DNA of 64,000 nt, taken from assembly GCA_938048455.1 (NCBI GenBank), contig CALIUY010000019.1, positions 53,679 to 117,678 of the forward strand, in the 5' to 3' direction. The DNA is from an uncultured Desulfobacterales bacterium. Its GTDB lineage: Bacteria > Desulfobacterota > Desulfobacteria > Desulfobacterales > SpSt-501. The position numbers were made by a program, and so were the translations under genes. Under the pieces are notes generated by a model that saw only the letters and a program-made list of their open reading frames with translations, was not told the origin of the DNA and did not search any database. Numbering within the stretch: position 1 is the stretch's first letter; every line of letters starts with the position of its first letter. Positions 15,638-24,049 of this stretch are shown piece by piece.

Positions 15638-16852
15638 ATGGAAGCCGCCCCCCTGATCGAGCTGCGAAACGTGCGCAAGACCTTGGGGCGAACCCGGGTT
15701 CTCGACGGGGTCGACCTCAAGATCTACCGCGGAGAAATCACCGCCGTCATCGGCAAGAGCGGCTCGGGGAAGAGTGTGCTGCTCAAGCACATCATCGGGC
15801 TCTTCGAGCCGGACGCCGGCGAGATCCTCATCGAGGGCCGCAGCCGCGCCGCCCGCTCGGCCCCGGAGAAGCGTGCGCTCAAACGCAAGTTCAGTTACGT
15901 CTTCCAGGACACGGCGCTCTTCGACTTTCTCACCGTTTTCGAAAACGTCGCCCTGCCGCTGTCCGAACGGCGCAACGAGCGGCCGGCGGAAATCGCGCGA
16001 CGGGTGCGGGAAAAGCTGCGCCAGCTCGATCTCGACGACGTCGAGGAGAAATACCCCTCGCAGCTCTCCGGCGGGATGAAAAAACGCGTCGCGCTCGCCC
16101 GCGCGCTCGTGACCGATCCCGAGATCGTGCTCTTCGACGAGCCCACCACGGGGCTCGACCCGATCCGCAAGAACGCGGTGCACAGCATGATTCTCGAGTA
16201 CCAGCAGCGCTACGGGTTCACCGGGGTCGTCGTCAGCCACGAGATCCCCGACATCTTCTTCATCGCCCAGCGCGTGGCGATGATCGACGAGGGCAGGATC
16301 CGTTTCGAGGGAACCCCCGAGGAGATCCAGCGCGCGGCCGATCCCGAGGTGCGTGCTTTCATCGAAGGGCTGGAGAGCCCGCGGGACGATTTGACCGGGG
16401 TCGACTCGCACCCGATCGGGCAAAAGCGGCTGCTCCAGGAAATGATCCGTCTGCAGCGGCACGAGATCCCCTTCTCGATCGTGCTGCTCGCGGTCGAAAG
16501 CCGTGGAGGGACCGAACGCATCGGGGGGCACGAAGCGGGCCAGGAGGTGTTCAAGCTCTTCGCCAACCATGTGACCCAGAACACCTACATCACCGACACC
16601 TGTTTCCGCTTCGACATCAACAAGATCATGGTCCTGCTGCCGGACACGAACCGGCAGCAGGCGATGCTGTTCTGTCGAAAAATTTCGCGCTCCCTCGAAG
16701 GCCATCCGCTGCTCGACGGTCCGGGAGGTCAGGCCGCCTTCCGCTTCGCGGTCAGCGCCGGCATCGCTCAGGCCGCCCCGGGTGCCGACTTGGACGACCT
16801 GGTCGCGGCGGCGCTCGAAGGGGTTTTCGTTCTTTACGAATCGCACGCCTAG
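15638..16852 (+). CDS. mlaF: MlaF-type ABC ATPase fused to a degenerate GGDEF domain
   Basis: ATPase of the Mla lipid transporter, 404 residues, far longer than the usual 250-270. Residues 1-245 are a standard ABC cassette: Walker A GKSGSGKS (39-46), signature LSGGM (143-147), Walker B LFDEPTTGLD (165-174), H-loop H201. Residues 250-404 look like a GGDEF (diguanylate cyclase) fold: DDLTG start, PFSIVLLAVES strand, GGHEAGQEVFKLFA helix, IMVLLPDTNRQQAM, and a FAVSAGIAQ strand. The active-site GGDEF sequence is replaced by FDINK (325-329), so cyclase activity is unlikely. A sensory or nucleotide-binding role that couples c-di-GMP or another ligand to lipid transport is an inference. The start at 15638 is six bases past the mlaE stop. 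Confidence 0.9.
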   Translation: MEAAPLIELRNVRKTLGRTRVLDGVDLKIYRGEITAVIGKSGSGKSVLLKHIIGLFEPDAGEILIEGRSRAARSAPEKRALKRKFSYVFQDTALFDFLTVFENVALPLSERRNERPAEIARRVREKLRQLDLDDVEEKYPSQLSGGMKKRVALARALVTDPEIVLFDEPTTGLDPIRKNAVHSMILEYQQRYGFTGVVVSHEIPDIFFIAQRVAMIDEGRIRFEGTPEEIQRAADPEVRAFIEGLESPRDDLTGVDSHPIGQKRLLQEMIRLQRHEIPFSIVLLAVESRGGTERIGGHEAGQEVFKLFANHVTQNTYITDTCFRFDINKIMVLLPDTNRQQAMLFCRKISRSLEGHPLLDGPGGQAAFRFAVSAGIAQAAPGADLDDLVAAALEGVFVLYESHA

Positions 16853-16885
16853 CGCTTTTCCGCGCTTGGGGGAGAGGAATCGTCT

Positions 16886-17353
16886 ATGCGTCAGTCGTCG
16901 GTTGAACTGGGGGTCGGCCTCTTCGTTCTGCTGGGCATCGTCTGCGTGGGCTACCTCACCTTTCGCCTGGGCGAAGTCGAGGTGTTGGGGGAGAAATACT
17001 ATCCGCTGAACGCCCGCTTCACCGCGGTCACCGGGCTGAAGGTCGGGGCGCAGGTCGAGATCGCGGGAGTGCAGGTGGGCCGTGTGGATGCGATCGTTCT
17101 CGACCCGCGGGACCTCACGGCGCTCGTCCGCCTTCGCATCCGCGAGGGGATCACGCTGAGCGAAGACGTGATCGCCTCGGTGAAGACCGCGGGGCTGCTC
17201 GGCGACAAGTATATCCAGCTCTCCCCCGGGGGGAGCGAGCGGGTACTCAAAGCGGGGGACACGATCGTCGAAACCGAGCCTCCGCTCGACATTGAGGCGC
17301 TGATCAGCAAGTATGCCTTCGGCCGGGTCAACCCGGCCGAGAAATCCGATTGA
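16886..17353 (+). CDS. mlaD: MlaD-type MCE-domain lipid-binding protein
   Basis: Substrate-binding subunit of the Mla transporter, 155 residues. One N-terminal transmembrane anchor (LGVGLFVLLGIVCVGYLTF, about 8-26) is followed by a single MCE domain: FTAVTGLKVGAQVEIAGV, then VGRVDAIVLDP, VIASVKTAGLLGDKYIQLSPG. MlaD forms a hexameric ring in the periplasm that passes phospholipid between MlaE and soluble carriers. The ATG at 16886 has GGGGGAGAGGA upstream. It is the last gene of the mla trio; the gap that follows contains a promoter-like sequence for the next genes. Confidence 0.92.
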   Translation: MRQSSVELGVGLFVLLGIVCVGYLTFRLGEVEVLGEKYYPLNARFTAVTGLKVGAQVEIAGVQVGRVDAIVLDPRDLTALVRLRIREGITLSEDVIASVKTAGLLGDKYIQLSPGGSERVLKAGDTIVETEPPLDIEALISKYAFGRVNPAEKSD

Positions 17354-17357
17354 TTCC

Positions 17358-17413
17358 GAGCCGGCTTGACAGCGGTCGGGATGCCGACAAAAATAATCCC
17401 GTCAGACCGGCTC
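17358..17413 (+). promoter_or_regulatory. Promoter-like element inside a 13-bp inverted repeat
   Basis: A perfect -35 (TTGACA, 17366-17371) is followed after 17-20 bases by an AAAAATAAT tract that can supply a -10. Imperfect inverted arms GAGCCGGCTTGAC (17358-17370) and GTCAGACCGGCTC (17401-17413) match at 11 of 13 positions and enclose the element. It could drive DUF1844-ispE, end the mla transcript, or both. Confidence 0.4.
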
Positions 17414-17431
17414 CCACGTTGAGGAGGCGCC

Positions 17432-17851
17432 ATGGCCGCAGAGGAAAAAGGCTTTGTCGTGAAAGACCGCCGCGCGTTCTCGGCGGAAGCCCGGCCGGCG
17501 GCGGAGGCTCGGGCCGAGGATCGCGAGGAGAAGCGCCCGGAGGAGGGCGGGGAATCCCGCGGGCCCGCGACCGGGGGGGATGAGGCTCGGAAGGAGGCTC
17601 CGCCTCTGCCGCAGATCACTTTCCCCACCTTCATCGCTTCGCTGAACGCCTCCGCCCTCGTGCACCTGGGGGTGATCGAGGACCCGACCAGCGGCAAGGC
17701 GGAGGCCAATTTGCCGATGGCCAAGCAGACGATCGACCTCTTGAGTCTGATCCAGGAAAAGACCGCCGGCAACCTCACCGCCGAAGAGGAGACGATGCTC
17801 AAAAGCATCCTCTACGATCTGCGGATCCTTTACGTGAAGCAGAAAGGTTGA
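17432..17851 (+). CDS. DUF1844 family protein
   Basis: 139-residue cytoplasmic protein of unknown function. The first 60 residues are low-complexity and charged (rich in E, A, R, G). The conserved DUF1844 core follows (about 67-139): FPTFIASLNASALVHLGV, a GKAEANLPMAKQTIDLL segment, then KTAGNLTAEE and LYDLRILYV. GAGGAGG lies ahead of the ATG at 17432. DUF1844 genes are commonly found beside ispE or translation genes in deltaproteobacteria, as here; no biochemical role can be stated. Confidence 0.85.
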   Translation: MAAEEKGFVVKDRRAFSAEARPAAEARAEDREEKRPEEGGESRGPATGGDEARKEAPPLPQITFPTFIASLNASALVHLGVIEDPTSGKAEANLPMAKQTIDLLSLIQEKTAGNLTAEEETMLKSILYDLRILYVKQKG

Positions 17852-17870
17852 CCCCGGCCGGGAGGCGGCG

Positions 17871-18743
17871 ATGGCGCTGCGCATTCTGTGCCCGGCCAAG
17901 GTGAACCTCTTTCTGCAGGTCATCGGCCGTCGGCCGGATGGATACCACGATATCTTCAGCCTTCTTTGGGGAGTGGGGATTTACGACGAGCTTTGGCTCC
18001 GTCCCCTCCCGGCCGGAGTGCGGCTCTCCTGTTCCGACCCGGGGCTGCCGAACGACGGCGGCAATCTCGCCGCCGCGGCCGCGTATCGCTTCTTCGAAGC
18101 CCTCGGTCGCCCGGCCGCCGTCGAGATCCGGCTGGAAAAACGGATCCCGGTCGCGGCCGGCTTGGGCGGGGGAAGCAGCGATGCGGCCGGCGTGCTCTTG
18201 GGGCTGAATCGGCTCTACGCCGACCCTCTCGGCCCGGAGCGCTTACGGGAAATGGGACGCCGCCTGGGGGCCGACGTTCCCTTTTTTCTTTTCGGCTCTC
18301 CGGCGCTCGCCTCGGGCATCGGCGACGAGCTCGAGCCTTACCCGGAGCCGGCTGCTTTCGCGGCGCTTATCGTGACCCCTCCGTACGGCGTATCCACTCG
18401 AATGGTTTACCAAAAATTGAATTTGGAATTGACAAAAGCGGAAAAACGGCCTACAAGGGCGCATTTTCAAAACACCGTGTTCTCGCCGGTCCGGGATCTC
18501 TGGAACGATCTGGAAAGCGTGACGCTGGACCGGCACCCCGAGCTCCGCCGCCTGAAGAGCCTGCTGCTTGATCTGGGCGCCGAAGGGGCGCTGATGAGCG
18601 GCAGCGGGCCGAGTGTTTTCGGGCTCTTCGCCCGACGGGAGGCGGCGGCGAGCGCGGCGCGCGCCCTGCCCCGCAAGCCGGGATGGCGTTTTTTTTGTGT
18701 CGATCTGCTCCCGAGCGCCGCTCCGGTGATCGAGGAGAAATGA
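17871..18743 (+). CDS. ispE: 4-diphosphocytidyl-2-C-methyl-D-erythritol kinase
   Basis: GHMP-family kinase of the MEP isoprenoid pathway; phosphorylates CDP-methylerythritol at the 2-hydroxyl using ATP. 290 residues, the normal length. Motifs: PAKVNLFLQVIGRRPDGYHD at the N-terminus, the ATP-binding loop IPVAAGLGGGSSDAAGVL, and the C-terminal GALMSGSGPSVFGLF. The start at 17871 follows GGGAGGCGGCG. It lies 19 bases after the DUF1844 gene and upstream of tRNA-Gln and prs, the conserved order in many deltaproteobacteria. Confidence 0.95.
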   Translation: MALRILCPAKVNLFLQVIGRRPDGYHDIFSLLWGVGIYDELWLRPLPAGVRLSCSDPGLPNDGGNLAAAAAYRFFEALGRPAAVEIRLEKRIPVAAGLGGGSSDAAGVLLGLNRLYADPLGPERLREMGRRLGADVPFFLFGSPALASGIGDELEPYPEPAAFAALIVTPPYGVSTRMVYQKLNLELTKAEKRPTRAHFQNTVFSPVRDLWNDLESVTLDRHPELRRLKSLLLDLGAEGALMSGSGPSVFGLFARREAAASAARALPRKPGWRFFCVDLLPSAAPVIEEK

Positions 18744-18813
18744 GGCCGCCCGGGGGAGCTCTCCGGCGGGGAAGGGGCGGCTTCGGCGCCTTCCGGGGGC
18801 GGCGTTTGATTTC

Positions 18814-18888
18814 TGGGGCGTCGTCAAGCGGTAAGACACAGGATTTTGGTTCCTGCATTCGGAGGTTCGAATCCTCCCGCCCCAGCCA
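18814..18888 (+). tRNA. tRNA-Gln (anticodon TTG)
   Basis: Folds as a full cloverleaf: acceptor arms TGGGGCG and CGCCCCA pair over seven bases, anticodon stem CAGGA/TCCTG with loop TTTTGGT (anticodon TTG at 18846-18848), T-arm GGAGG-TTCGAAT-CCTCC, discriminator G and an encoded CCA at 18886-18888. It lies between ispE and prs, a placement common in deltaproteobacteria. Confidence 0.97.
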
Positions 18889-18957
18889 CCGCTCCGTTGT
18901 CGGAGCGGCGCCTCCGGCGTCTCCGGGGGAGGCGGGGGAGCGACAGGCGAGGTCCGG

Positions 18958-19902
18958 ATGAAGCAAAACGACATTTTCATTTTCGCCGGCAACTCGAATC
19001 GGCCGCTCGCCCAGAAAATCTGCGCATACTTGAAACTGCCTCTCGGCGGGGCCAAGGTCACGACCTTCAGCGACGGGGAGATCCAAATCGAGATCCACGA
19101 GAACGTCCGTTCGCGGGACGTCTACGTGGTGCAGTCGACCTGCGCGCCGGTCAACGACAACCTGGTGGAGCTTTTGCTCATGATCGACGCCTTCAAGCGC
19201 TCCTCGGTGCGGCGGATCACGGCGGTGATGCCCTATTACGGCTATGCCCGCCAGGACAAAAAGGTCGCCCCCCGGGTCCCGATCAGCGCCAAGCTCGTGG
19301 CCGACATGCTCACGGTGGCCGGAGCGAACCGGGTGATCACGATGGACTTGCACGCCGGCCAGATCCAGGGTTTTTTCAACATTCCGGTGGACAACCTGTT
19401 TGCGGCACCCGTCCTGATCGACTACATCCGCCGCATCTTCGACGGCAACCTCGTCATCGTCTCCCCGGATGCCGGCGGGGTGGAGCGCGCCCGGGCTTTC
19501 GCCAAGCGCTTGGAGGCGGATCTGGCGATCATCGACAAGCGCCGGTCGGCACCGAACCAAGCCAAGGCCATGGCCGTCATCGGCAATGTCGAAGGCAAGG
19601 TGGCCGTGATCCTCGACGACATGGTCGACACGGCAGGCACCCTCGTTGAGGCGGCCGAGGCGCTGATGCAGGCGCGGGCCCGGGAGGTCCACGCTTGTTG
19701 TGCGCACCCCGTGCTTTCGGGACAGGCGGTGGAACGCATCCGCCGCTCGCCGCTCAAAAGCGTGGTCGTCACCGACACCATCCCCTTGAAGGAGGACGCC
19801 CGGGCCTGCGACAAGATCAGCGTGCTGTCGATCGCCGAGCTGGTGGGCGAGGCCATCATCCGCAGCCACCGCGGAGACTCGGTTACTTCGCTTTTCGTAT
19901 AG
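18958..19902 (+). CDS. prs: Ribose-phosphate pyrophosphokinase (PRPP synthetase)
   Basis: Makes phosphoribosyl pyrophosphate from ribose 5-phosphate and ATP for nucleotide, histidine and tryptophan synthesis. 314 residues, class I length. Motifs: [23 protein letters not shown], the RQDKK flexible loop within [29 protein letters not shown], and the PRPP-binding loop [17 protein letters not shown] precedes the ATG at 18958. The gene follows tRNA-Gln and is followed by rplY and pth, apparently one operon. Confidence 0.97.
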   Translation: MKQNDIFIFAGNSNRPLAQKICAYLKLPLGGAKVTTFSDGEIQIEIHENVRSRDVYVVQSTCAPVNDNLVELLLMIDAFKRSSVRRITAVMPYYGYARQDKKVAPRVPISAKLVADMLTVAGANRVITMDLHAGQIQGFFNIPVDNLFAAPVLIDYIRRIFDGNLVIVSPDAGGVERARAFAKRLEADLAIIDKRRSAPNQAKAMAVIGNVEGKVAVILDDMVDTAGTLVEAAEALMQARAREVHACCAHPVLSGQAVERIRRSPLKSVVVTDTIPLKEDARACDKISVLSIAELVGEAIIRSHRGDSVTSLFV

Positions 19903-19964
19903 CGTTTGCCGTCAACCGGGTGCCGCGGCGCCCGGAAGGTTTTCCACGAAGGAGGGAACTACCG

Positions 19965-20624
19965 TTGGAACAGATCGAATTGACCGCCGTGCCCCGCACG
20001 GGCCGAGGGAACGGTCCCGCCCGCCGCTTACGGCAGAGCGGGCAGATCCCGGCGATTCTCTACGGCCCCGGCTCCGAGCCGCGGCCGATCGCCGTCCCCG
20101 CCCGGGACCTGGAGCATGCGTTTCAGAAAGGCAACATCCGCCGGACCATCTTCGCGCTGCACCTGCAAAACGGGACCGGCGGATCCCACCTCGCCGTCAT
20201 CAAGGAGCTGCAGACCCACCCGGTCACCGGACGTTTCCTGCACGTCGACTTTTACGAGATCGACCTCAACCGCAAGCTGCGGGTGAGCATCCCGCTCCTC
20301 CCGCAAGGCAAGGCCAAGGGCGAGGAACTGGGGGGCATGCTGCAGATCATCGAGCGTGAGATCGAGGTGCTCTGCTTGCCACGGCAGATCCCCGAGCGGC
20401 TCGAGGTGGACGTGACCCCGCTCGGCATCGGCGAGACCTTGCACGTGCGCGATCTCCGCCTTCCGGAAGGGGTGGAGCTGCCGCCGGGGGTGAATTACAC
20501 CGTGATCACCATCGTCAGCCCGAAGGCCGAAGCCGCCCCGGCGGCCGCGGCGACGGAAGCGGAGGCCCCGGCGCAAGAGGCCGGCGCGGCCGAGAAGGCC
20601 GAAGAGCCATCCGGTGCGGCGTAA
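19965..20624 (+). CDS. rplY: 50S ribosomal protein L25, general stress (CTC/TL5) form
   Basis: Binds 5S rRNA in the large ribosomal subunit. 219 residues: N-terminal L25 domain (RKL-type start with R-G-x-G-x-A-R-R-L-R, QIPAILYG) and C-terminal TL5/CTC beta domain (IPLLPQGKAKG, PLGIGETLHVRDLRLPEGV), ending in an Ala/Glu-rich tail from about residue 185. The start is a TTG at 19965, chosen because a strong GGAGGG lies nine bases upstream and the protein family begins there; the frame is open upstream inside prs. A TTG start may keep translation modest. Confidence 0.93.
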   Translation: MEQIELTAVPRTGRGNGPARRLRQSGQIPAILYGPGSEPRPIAVPARDLEHAFQKGNIRRTIFALHLQNGTGGSHLAVIKELQTHPVTGRFLHVDFYEIDLNRKLRVSIPLLPQGKAKGEELGGMLQIIEREIEVLCLPRQIPERLEVDVTPLGIGETLHVRDLRLPEGVELPPGVNYTVITIVSPKAEAAPAAAATEAEAPAQEAGAAEKAEEPSGAA

Positions 20625-20636
20625 CCCGGGGCGCCG

Positions 20637-21266
20637 ATGCCGCCAGACGGCCTGCGACTGGTTCTCGGGCTGGGAAACCCGGGTCCACGGTATGCGGCGA
20701 CCCGACACAACATCGGCTTCCGGGTCGTCGACCGGCTGGCCGAGGCGTTCGGGATCGATCTCGGCCGGGAGAAATTCGGCGCCGCCTGCGGCCGCGGCCG
20801 GATCGGGGGGGTGGAGGTTGTGGTCGCCAAGCCGCTCGAGTTCATGAACCGCAGCGGATCCCCGGCACGCCGCCTGGCCGATTTTTACCGGATCGAGGGG
20901 CCGGAGGCGGTGGTGGTGGTCCACGACGACATCGACCTGGAGTTCGGCAGGTTGCAAATCAAAGCGAAAGGAGGGCATGGCGGGCACAACGGCGTCCGCT
21001 CGCTGATCGAGGCCTTCGGCCACGGGGACTTCGTCCGGGTGCGGGTCGGCGTGGGCCGCGAGCAGCTGGGAAACCGGCCGGTGGCCGACTATGTGCTGGA
21101 GCCCTTCAGCGCCGAGGAGCGGGAAGCCCTCCCCGGGCTGATCGAGCGGGCCAAGGACGCGGTGACGACGATTCTGAGCAAGGGAGTCCGGAGCGGCATG
21201 AACCAGTTCAACCTCAAACCGTCTTGCGGTCAGCCTGAACCTGGGAATGGAGGGAGGAGAGGATGA
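20637..21266 (+). CDS. pth: Peptidyl-tRNA hydrolase
   Basis: Releases peptides from prematurely dropped peptidyl-tRNA, recycling tRNA. 209 residues. Motifs: [21 protein letters not shown] with active-site N14 and H24, [36 protein letters not shown] with the catalytic aspartate, and [10 protein letters not shown]. The start is 12 bases after the rplY stop. The stop overlaps the pyrophosphatase start in an ATGA, so the two are translationally coupled. Confidence 0.96.
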   Translation: MPPDGLRLVLGLGNPGPRYAATRHNIGFRVVDRLAEAFGIDLGREKFGAACGRGRIGGVEVVVAKPLEFMNRSGSPARRLADFYRIEGPEAVVVVHDDIDLEFGRLQIKAKGGHGGHNGVRSLIEAFGHGDFVRVRVGVGREQLGNRPVADYVLEPFSAEEREALPGLIERAKDAVTTILSKGVRSGMNQFNLKPSCGQPEPGNGGRRG

Positions 21267-23296
21267 ATTACCTACCGTTGGTCTGTACCTTCGTCGGAAT
21301 CGTGGGGGTGCTCTACGCGATCATCGTCGCCGGCACGGTGAAGGGCGCGCCGGCCGGAAACGATCGCATGCGGCAGATCTCGGGCGCCATCGCCGAAGGC
21401 GCCATCGCCTACCTGAACCGCCAGCTGAAGAGCGTCGGGGTCGCCGGCATCATCATCTTCATCATCATCGCCGTCACCATGAAACTGTCGACCGCTTTCG
21501 GCTTCTTGGTCGGAGCGGTCGCCTCCTACCTCGCCGGATACATCGGCATGCGGGTCTCCGTCATCGCCAACGTCCGCGTGGCCGAAGCGGCGCGCAAAGG
21601 CCTGAACGCCGCCCTGCAACTCGCCTTCCGCGGCGGCTCCGTGACCGGGATGATGGTGGCGGGTCTCGCCCTGACGGCCGTCGCCGGGTACTACTATGTC
21701 ATGCTGCAGCTCGGCTATTCGAGCCGCGATGCGGTGATCGCGCTGGTCGCCCTCGGCTTCGGGGGCAGCCTGATCTCGATCTTCGCCCGGCTGGGCGGCG
21801 GGATCTTCACCAAGGGCGCCGACGTGGGCGCCGACCTCGTGGGCAAGGTGGAAGCCGGGATTCCCGAGGACGACCCGAGAAACCCGGCGGTCATCGCCGA
21901 CAACGTGGGCGACAACGTGGGTGACTGCGCCGGCATGGCGGCCGACCTTTTCGAGACTTACGCCGTGACGGCCGTGGCGGCGATGCTGCTCGGCAACCTC
22001 CTTTTCCCGAAGGTCGCCATCGCGACCGAGTTTCCGCTTGTCCTGGGGGCCATTTCCATCGTGGCCTCGATCATCGCCGTCTTCTTCGTGCGGCTGGGCA
22101 AAAACGAGTACATCATGGGCGCCCTCTACAAGGGCATGTTCGGGAGCGCCATTCTCGCCGCCATCGGCTTCTTCTTCGCCTCCCAAAACATGATCGCCGG
22201 GCTGGCCCTCGACGGCAGGCCGATCAGCGGCATGAACATCTATCTCGCCAGCCTCGTCGGCCTCATCCTCACGGTCGTCATCGTCGTGATCACCGAATAC
22301 TACACGGGCAAGTACGGCCCCGTGAAGGGGGTCGCCAACGCTTCGACCACCGGTCATGCGACGAACATCATCGCCGGGCTGGCCCTCAGCATGCAGGCCA
22401 CCGCGGCGCCGGTGCTCGTGATCTGCTTGGCGATCGGTCTCGCCTACTATTTCGCCGGCCTCTACGGCATCGCGATGGCCGCCATGGCCATGTTGTCCAT
22501 GACCGGCATGGTCATCGCCGTCGACGCCTATGGGCCCATCACCGACAACGCCGGCGGGATCGCCGAAATGGCCGAGCTCGAGGACAGCGTGCGTGCGGTC
22601 ACCGATCCGCTCGACGCGGTCGGCAACACCACCAAGGCCGTGACCAAGGGCTACGCGATCGGCTCGGCCGGCCTGGCGGCCCTGGTCCTCTTCGCCGCCT
22701 ACACGCAGGAGTTCGTGCTGCACGGCGGCACCGCGGAGCTCAAGTTCGACCTGAGCGACGTGCACGTGATCATCGGCCTTTTCATCGGCGGCCTCCTGCC
22801 CTACCTCTTCGCCTCCATCGCCATGATGGCCGTCGGCAAGGCGGGCGGGGCGGTGGTCGAGGAGGTGCGCCGGCAGTTCCGCGAGATCCCCGGCATCATG
22901 GAGGGGACCGGCAAGCCGGATTACGCGGCCTGCGTCGACATCGTGACCAAGTTCGCTCTGAAAGAGATGATGATCCCGGCGCTGCTGCCCGTGGTGGCGC
23001 CGATCCTGGTGGGCCTGATTCTCGGCAAGATCGCCCTCGGCGGGCTGCTGATCGGCAGCATCGTGACCGGTCTCTTCGTCGCCATCTCGATGACGACGGG
23101 CGGCGCGGCCTGGGACAACGCCAAGAAATACATTGAAGACGGCCACCTCGGCGGCAAGGGCAGCGACGCCCACAAGGCCGCCGTGACCGGGGACACCGTC
23201 GGCGACCCCTACAAGGACACCGCCGGCCCGGCCGTCAACCCCATGATCAAAATCCTGAACGTCGTGGCCCTGCTGCTCGTCCCCTTCATCATGTAG
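21263..23296 (+). CDS. hppA: Membrane-bound proton-pumping pyrophosphatase, K+-independent type
   Basis: Hydrolyses cytoplasmic pyrophosphate and pumps protons across the inner membrane. 677 residues with about 16 membrane segments. The substrate-binding regions are intact: [20 protein letters not shown], the DNVGDNVGD repeat near residue 213, and the C-terminal [18 protein letters not shown]. The subtype residue is K458 in [11 protein letters not shown]+-dependent enzymes have alanine there, so this is predicted K+-independent. A strong ribosome-binding region (GGAGGGAGGAGAGG) precedes the ATG at 21263, which overlaps pth. An intrinsic terminator follows. Energy saving from PPi fits an anaerobe with low ATP yield. 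Confidence 0.96.
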   Translation: MNYLPLVCTFVGIVGVLYAIIVAGTVKGAPAGNDRMRQISGAIAEGAIAYLNRQLKSVGVAGIIIFIIIAVTMKLSTAFGFLVGAVASYLAGYIGMRVSVIANVRVAEAARKGLNAALQLAFRGGSVTGMMVAGLALTAVAGYYYVMLQLGYSSRDAVIALVALGFGGSLISIFARLGGGIFTKGADVGADLVGKVEAGIPEDDPRNPAVIADNVGDNVGDCAGMAADLFETYAVTAVAAMLLGNLLFPKVAIATEFPLVLGAISIVASIIAVFFVRLGKNEYIMGALYKGMFGSAILAAIGFFFASQNMIAGLALDGRPISGMNIYLASLVGLILTVVIVVITEYYTGKYGPVKGVANASTTGHATNIIAGLALSMQATAAPVLVICLAIGLAYYFAGLYGIAMAAMAMLSMTGMVIAVDAYGPITDNAGGIAEMAELEDSVRAVTDPLDAVGNTTKAVTKGYAIGSAGLAALVLFAAYTQEFVLHGGTAELKFDLSDVHVIIGLFIGGLLPYLFASIAMMAVGKAGGAVVEEVRRQFREIPGIMEGTGKPDYAACVDIVTKFALKEMMIPALLPVVAPILVGLILGKIALGGLLIGSIVTGLFVAISMTTGGAAWDNAKKYIEDGHLGGKGSDAHKAAVTGDTVGDPYKDTAGPAVNPMIKILNVVALLLVPFIM

Positions 23297-23329
23297 CCGG
23301 GACCCGCGAACGTCAGGTTCGGTCGCCTC

Positions 23330-23363
23330 GGGATTGGCGCCGCAAGGCGCCAATCCCTTTTTT
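23330..23363 (+). terminator. Intrinsic terminator after hppA
   Basis: GGGATTGGCGCC (23330-23341) pairs perfectly with GGCGCCAATCCC (23346-23357) around a GCAA tetraloop and is followed directly by six T residues. Classic rho-independent terminator closing the ispE-hppA group. Confidence 0.95.
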
Positions 23364-23460
23364 GTTGCTTCCGCAAGACGATTGTGATAAGCAAAATTTA
23401 CGTCATTTTCGCCCGGCAACAGCCGGTCTTCATTCCCCCTCCGAAGAGCAGGTGGCAGTC

Positions 23461-24027
23461 ATGGCAGGCAAACCGGCAGGAAAAGCAAGCAAAACCGGAT
23501 CGGATCGCACGGCGCCCAAACCCAAGAAATCCCGTTTCCGGGTGGGGGATCTCGCCGTCTATCCCGCCCACGGCGTGGGGCAGATCCAGGCGGTGGAAAG
23601 CCGCGTCGTCAACGGGGAAAAACACGACTTCTACATCCTGCGGGTGCTCGAAAACGGCATGACGATCATGATCCCCACGCACAACGCGGAGACGGTGGGG
23701 CTTCGGAACCTGATCGACGCCAAGGAGATTCCCAAGGTTTACGCGGTGATGAAAACCAAACGGGATCTCGCCAACGACAACCAGACCTGGAATCGGCGCT
23801 ACCGCGAATACATGGACAAGATCAAAACCGGTTCCCTTTATGATGTGGCCGAGGTCTTCCGCGATCTCTTCCGGCTGAAGATGACCAAGGACCTCTCTTT
23901 CGGCGAGCGCAAACTCTACGATACCGCCCAGGTGCTGCTCGTGAAGGAGCTCTCCCGGGCGAAGAAGACCGACGAGAAGACGATCATCACCGAGATCGAA
24001 TCGCTCTTCTCCCCCGAGGCGGCCTGA
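23461..24027 (+). CDS. CarD/CdnL-family transcriptional regulator
   Basis: RNA-polymerase-binding regulator that stabilises the open promoter complex, often at rRNA promoters. 188 residues: a basic Lys/Pro-rich N-terminal tail (about 1-25), the RNAP-interaction Tudor-like domain (RFRVGDLAVYPAHGVGQIQAVE, to about residue 80), and an alpha-helical DNA-binding domain (KRDLANDNQTWNRRYREY; LFRLKMTKDLSFGERKL). The ATG at 23461 has AGGTGG upstream; a longer frame begins at 23362 just inside the terminator and is unlikely. It is preceded by the hppA terminator, so it should have its own promoter, which I could not place with confidence. Confidence 0.92.
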   Translation: MAGKPAGKASKTGSDRTAPKPKKSRFRVGDLAVYPAHGVGQIQAVESRVVNGEKHDFYILRVLENGMTIMIPTHNAETVGLRNLIDAKEIPKVYAVMKTKRDLANDNQTWNRRYREYMDKIKTGSLYDVAEVFRDLFRLKMTKDLSFGERKLYDTAQVLLVKELSRAKKTDEKTIITEIESLFSPEAA

Positions 24028-24049
24028 GCCCCCCGCCGCAGCGCGGACC

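Noticed and set aside
21272..23419. Minus-strand frame of 715 codons opposite hppA, rich in H, D and G
   Set aside because: Pure shadow of the membrane pyrophosphatase; the histidine richness comes from reversed hydrophobic codons.
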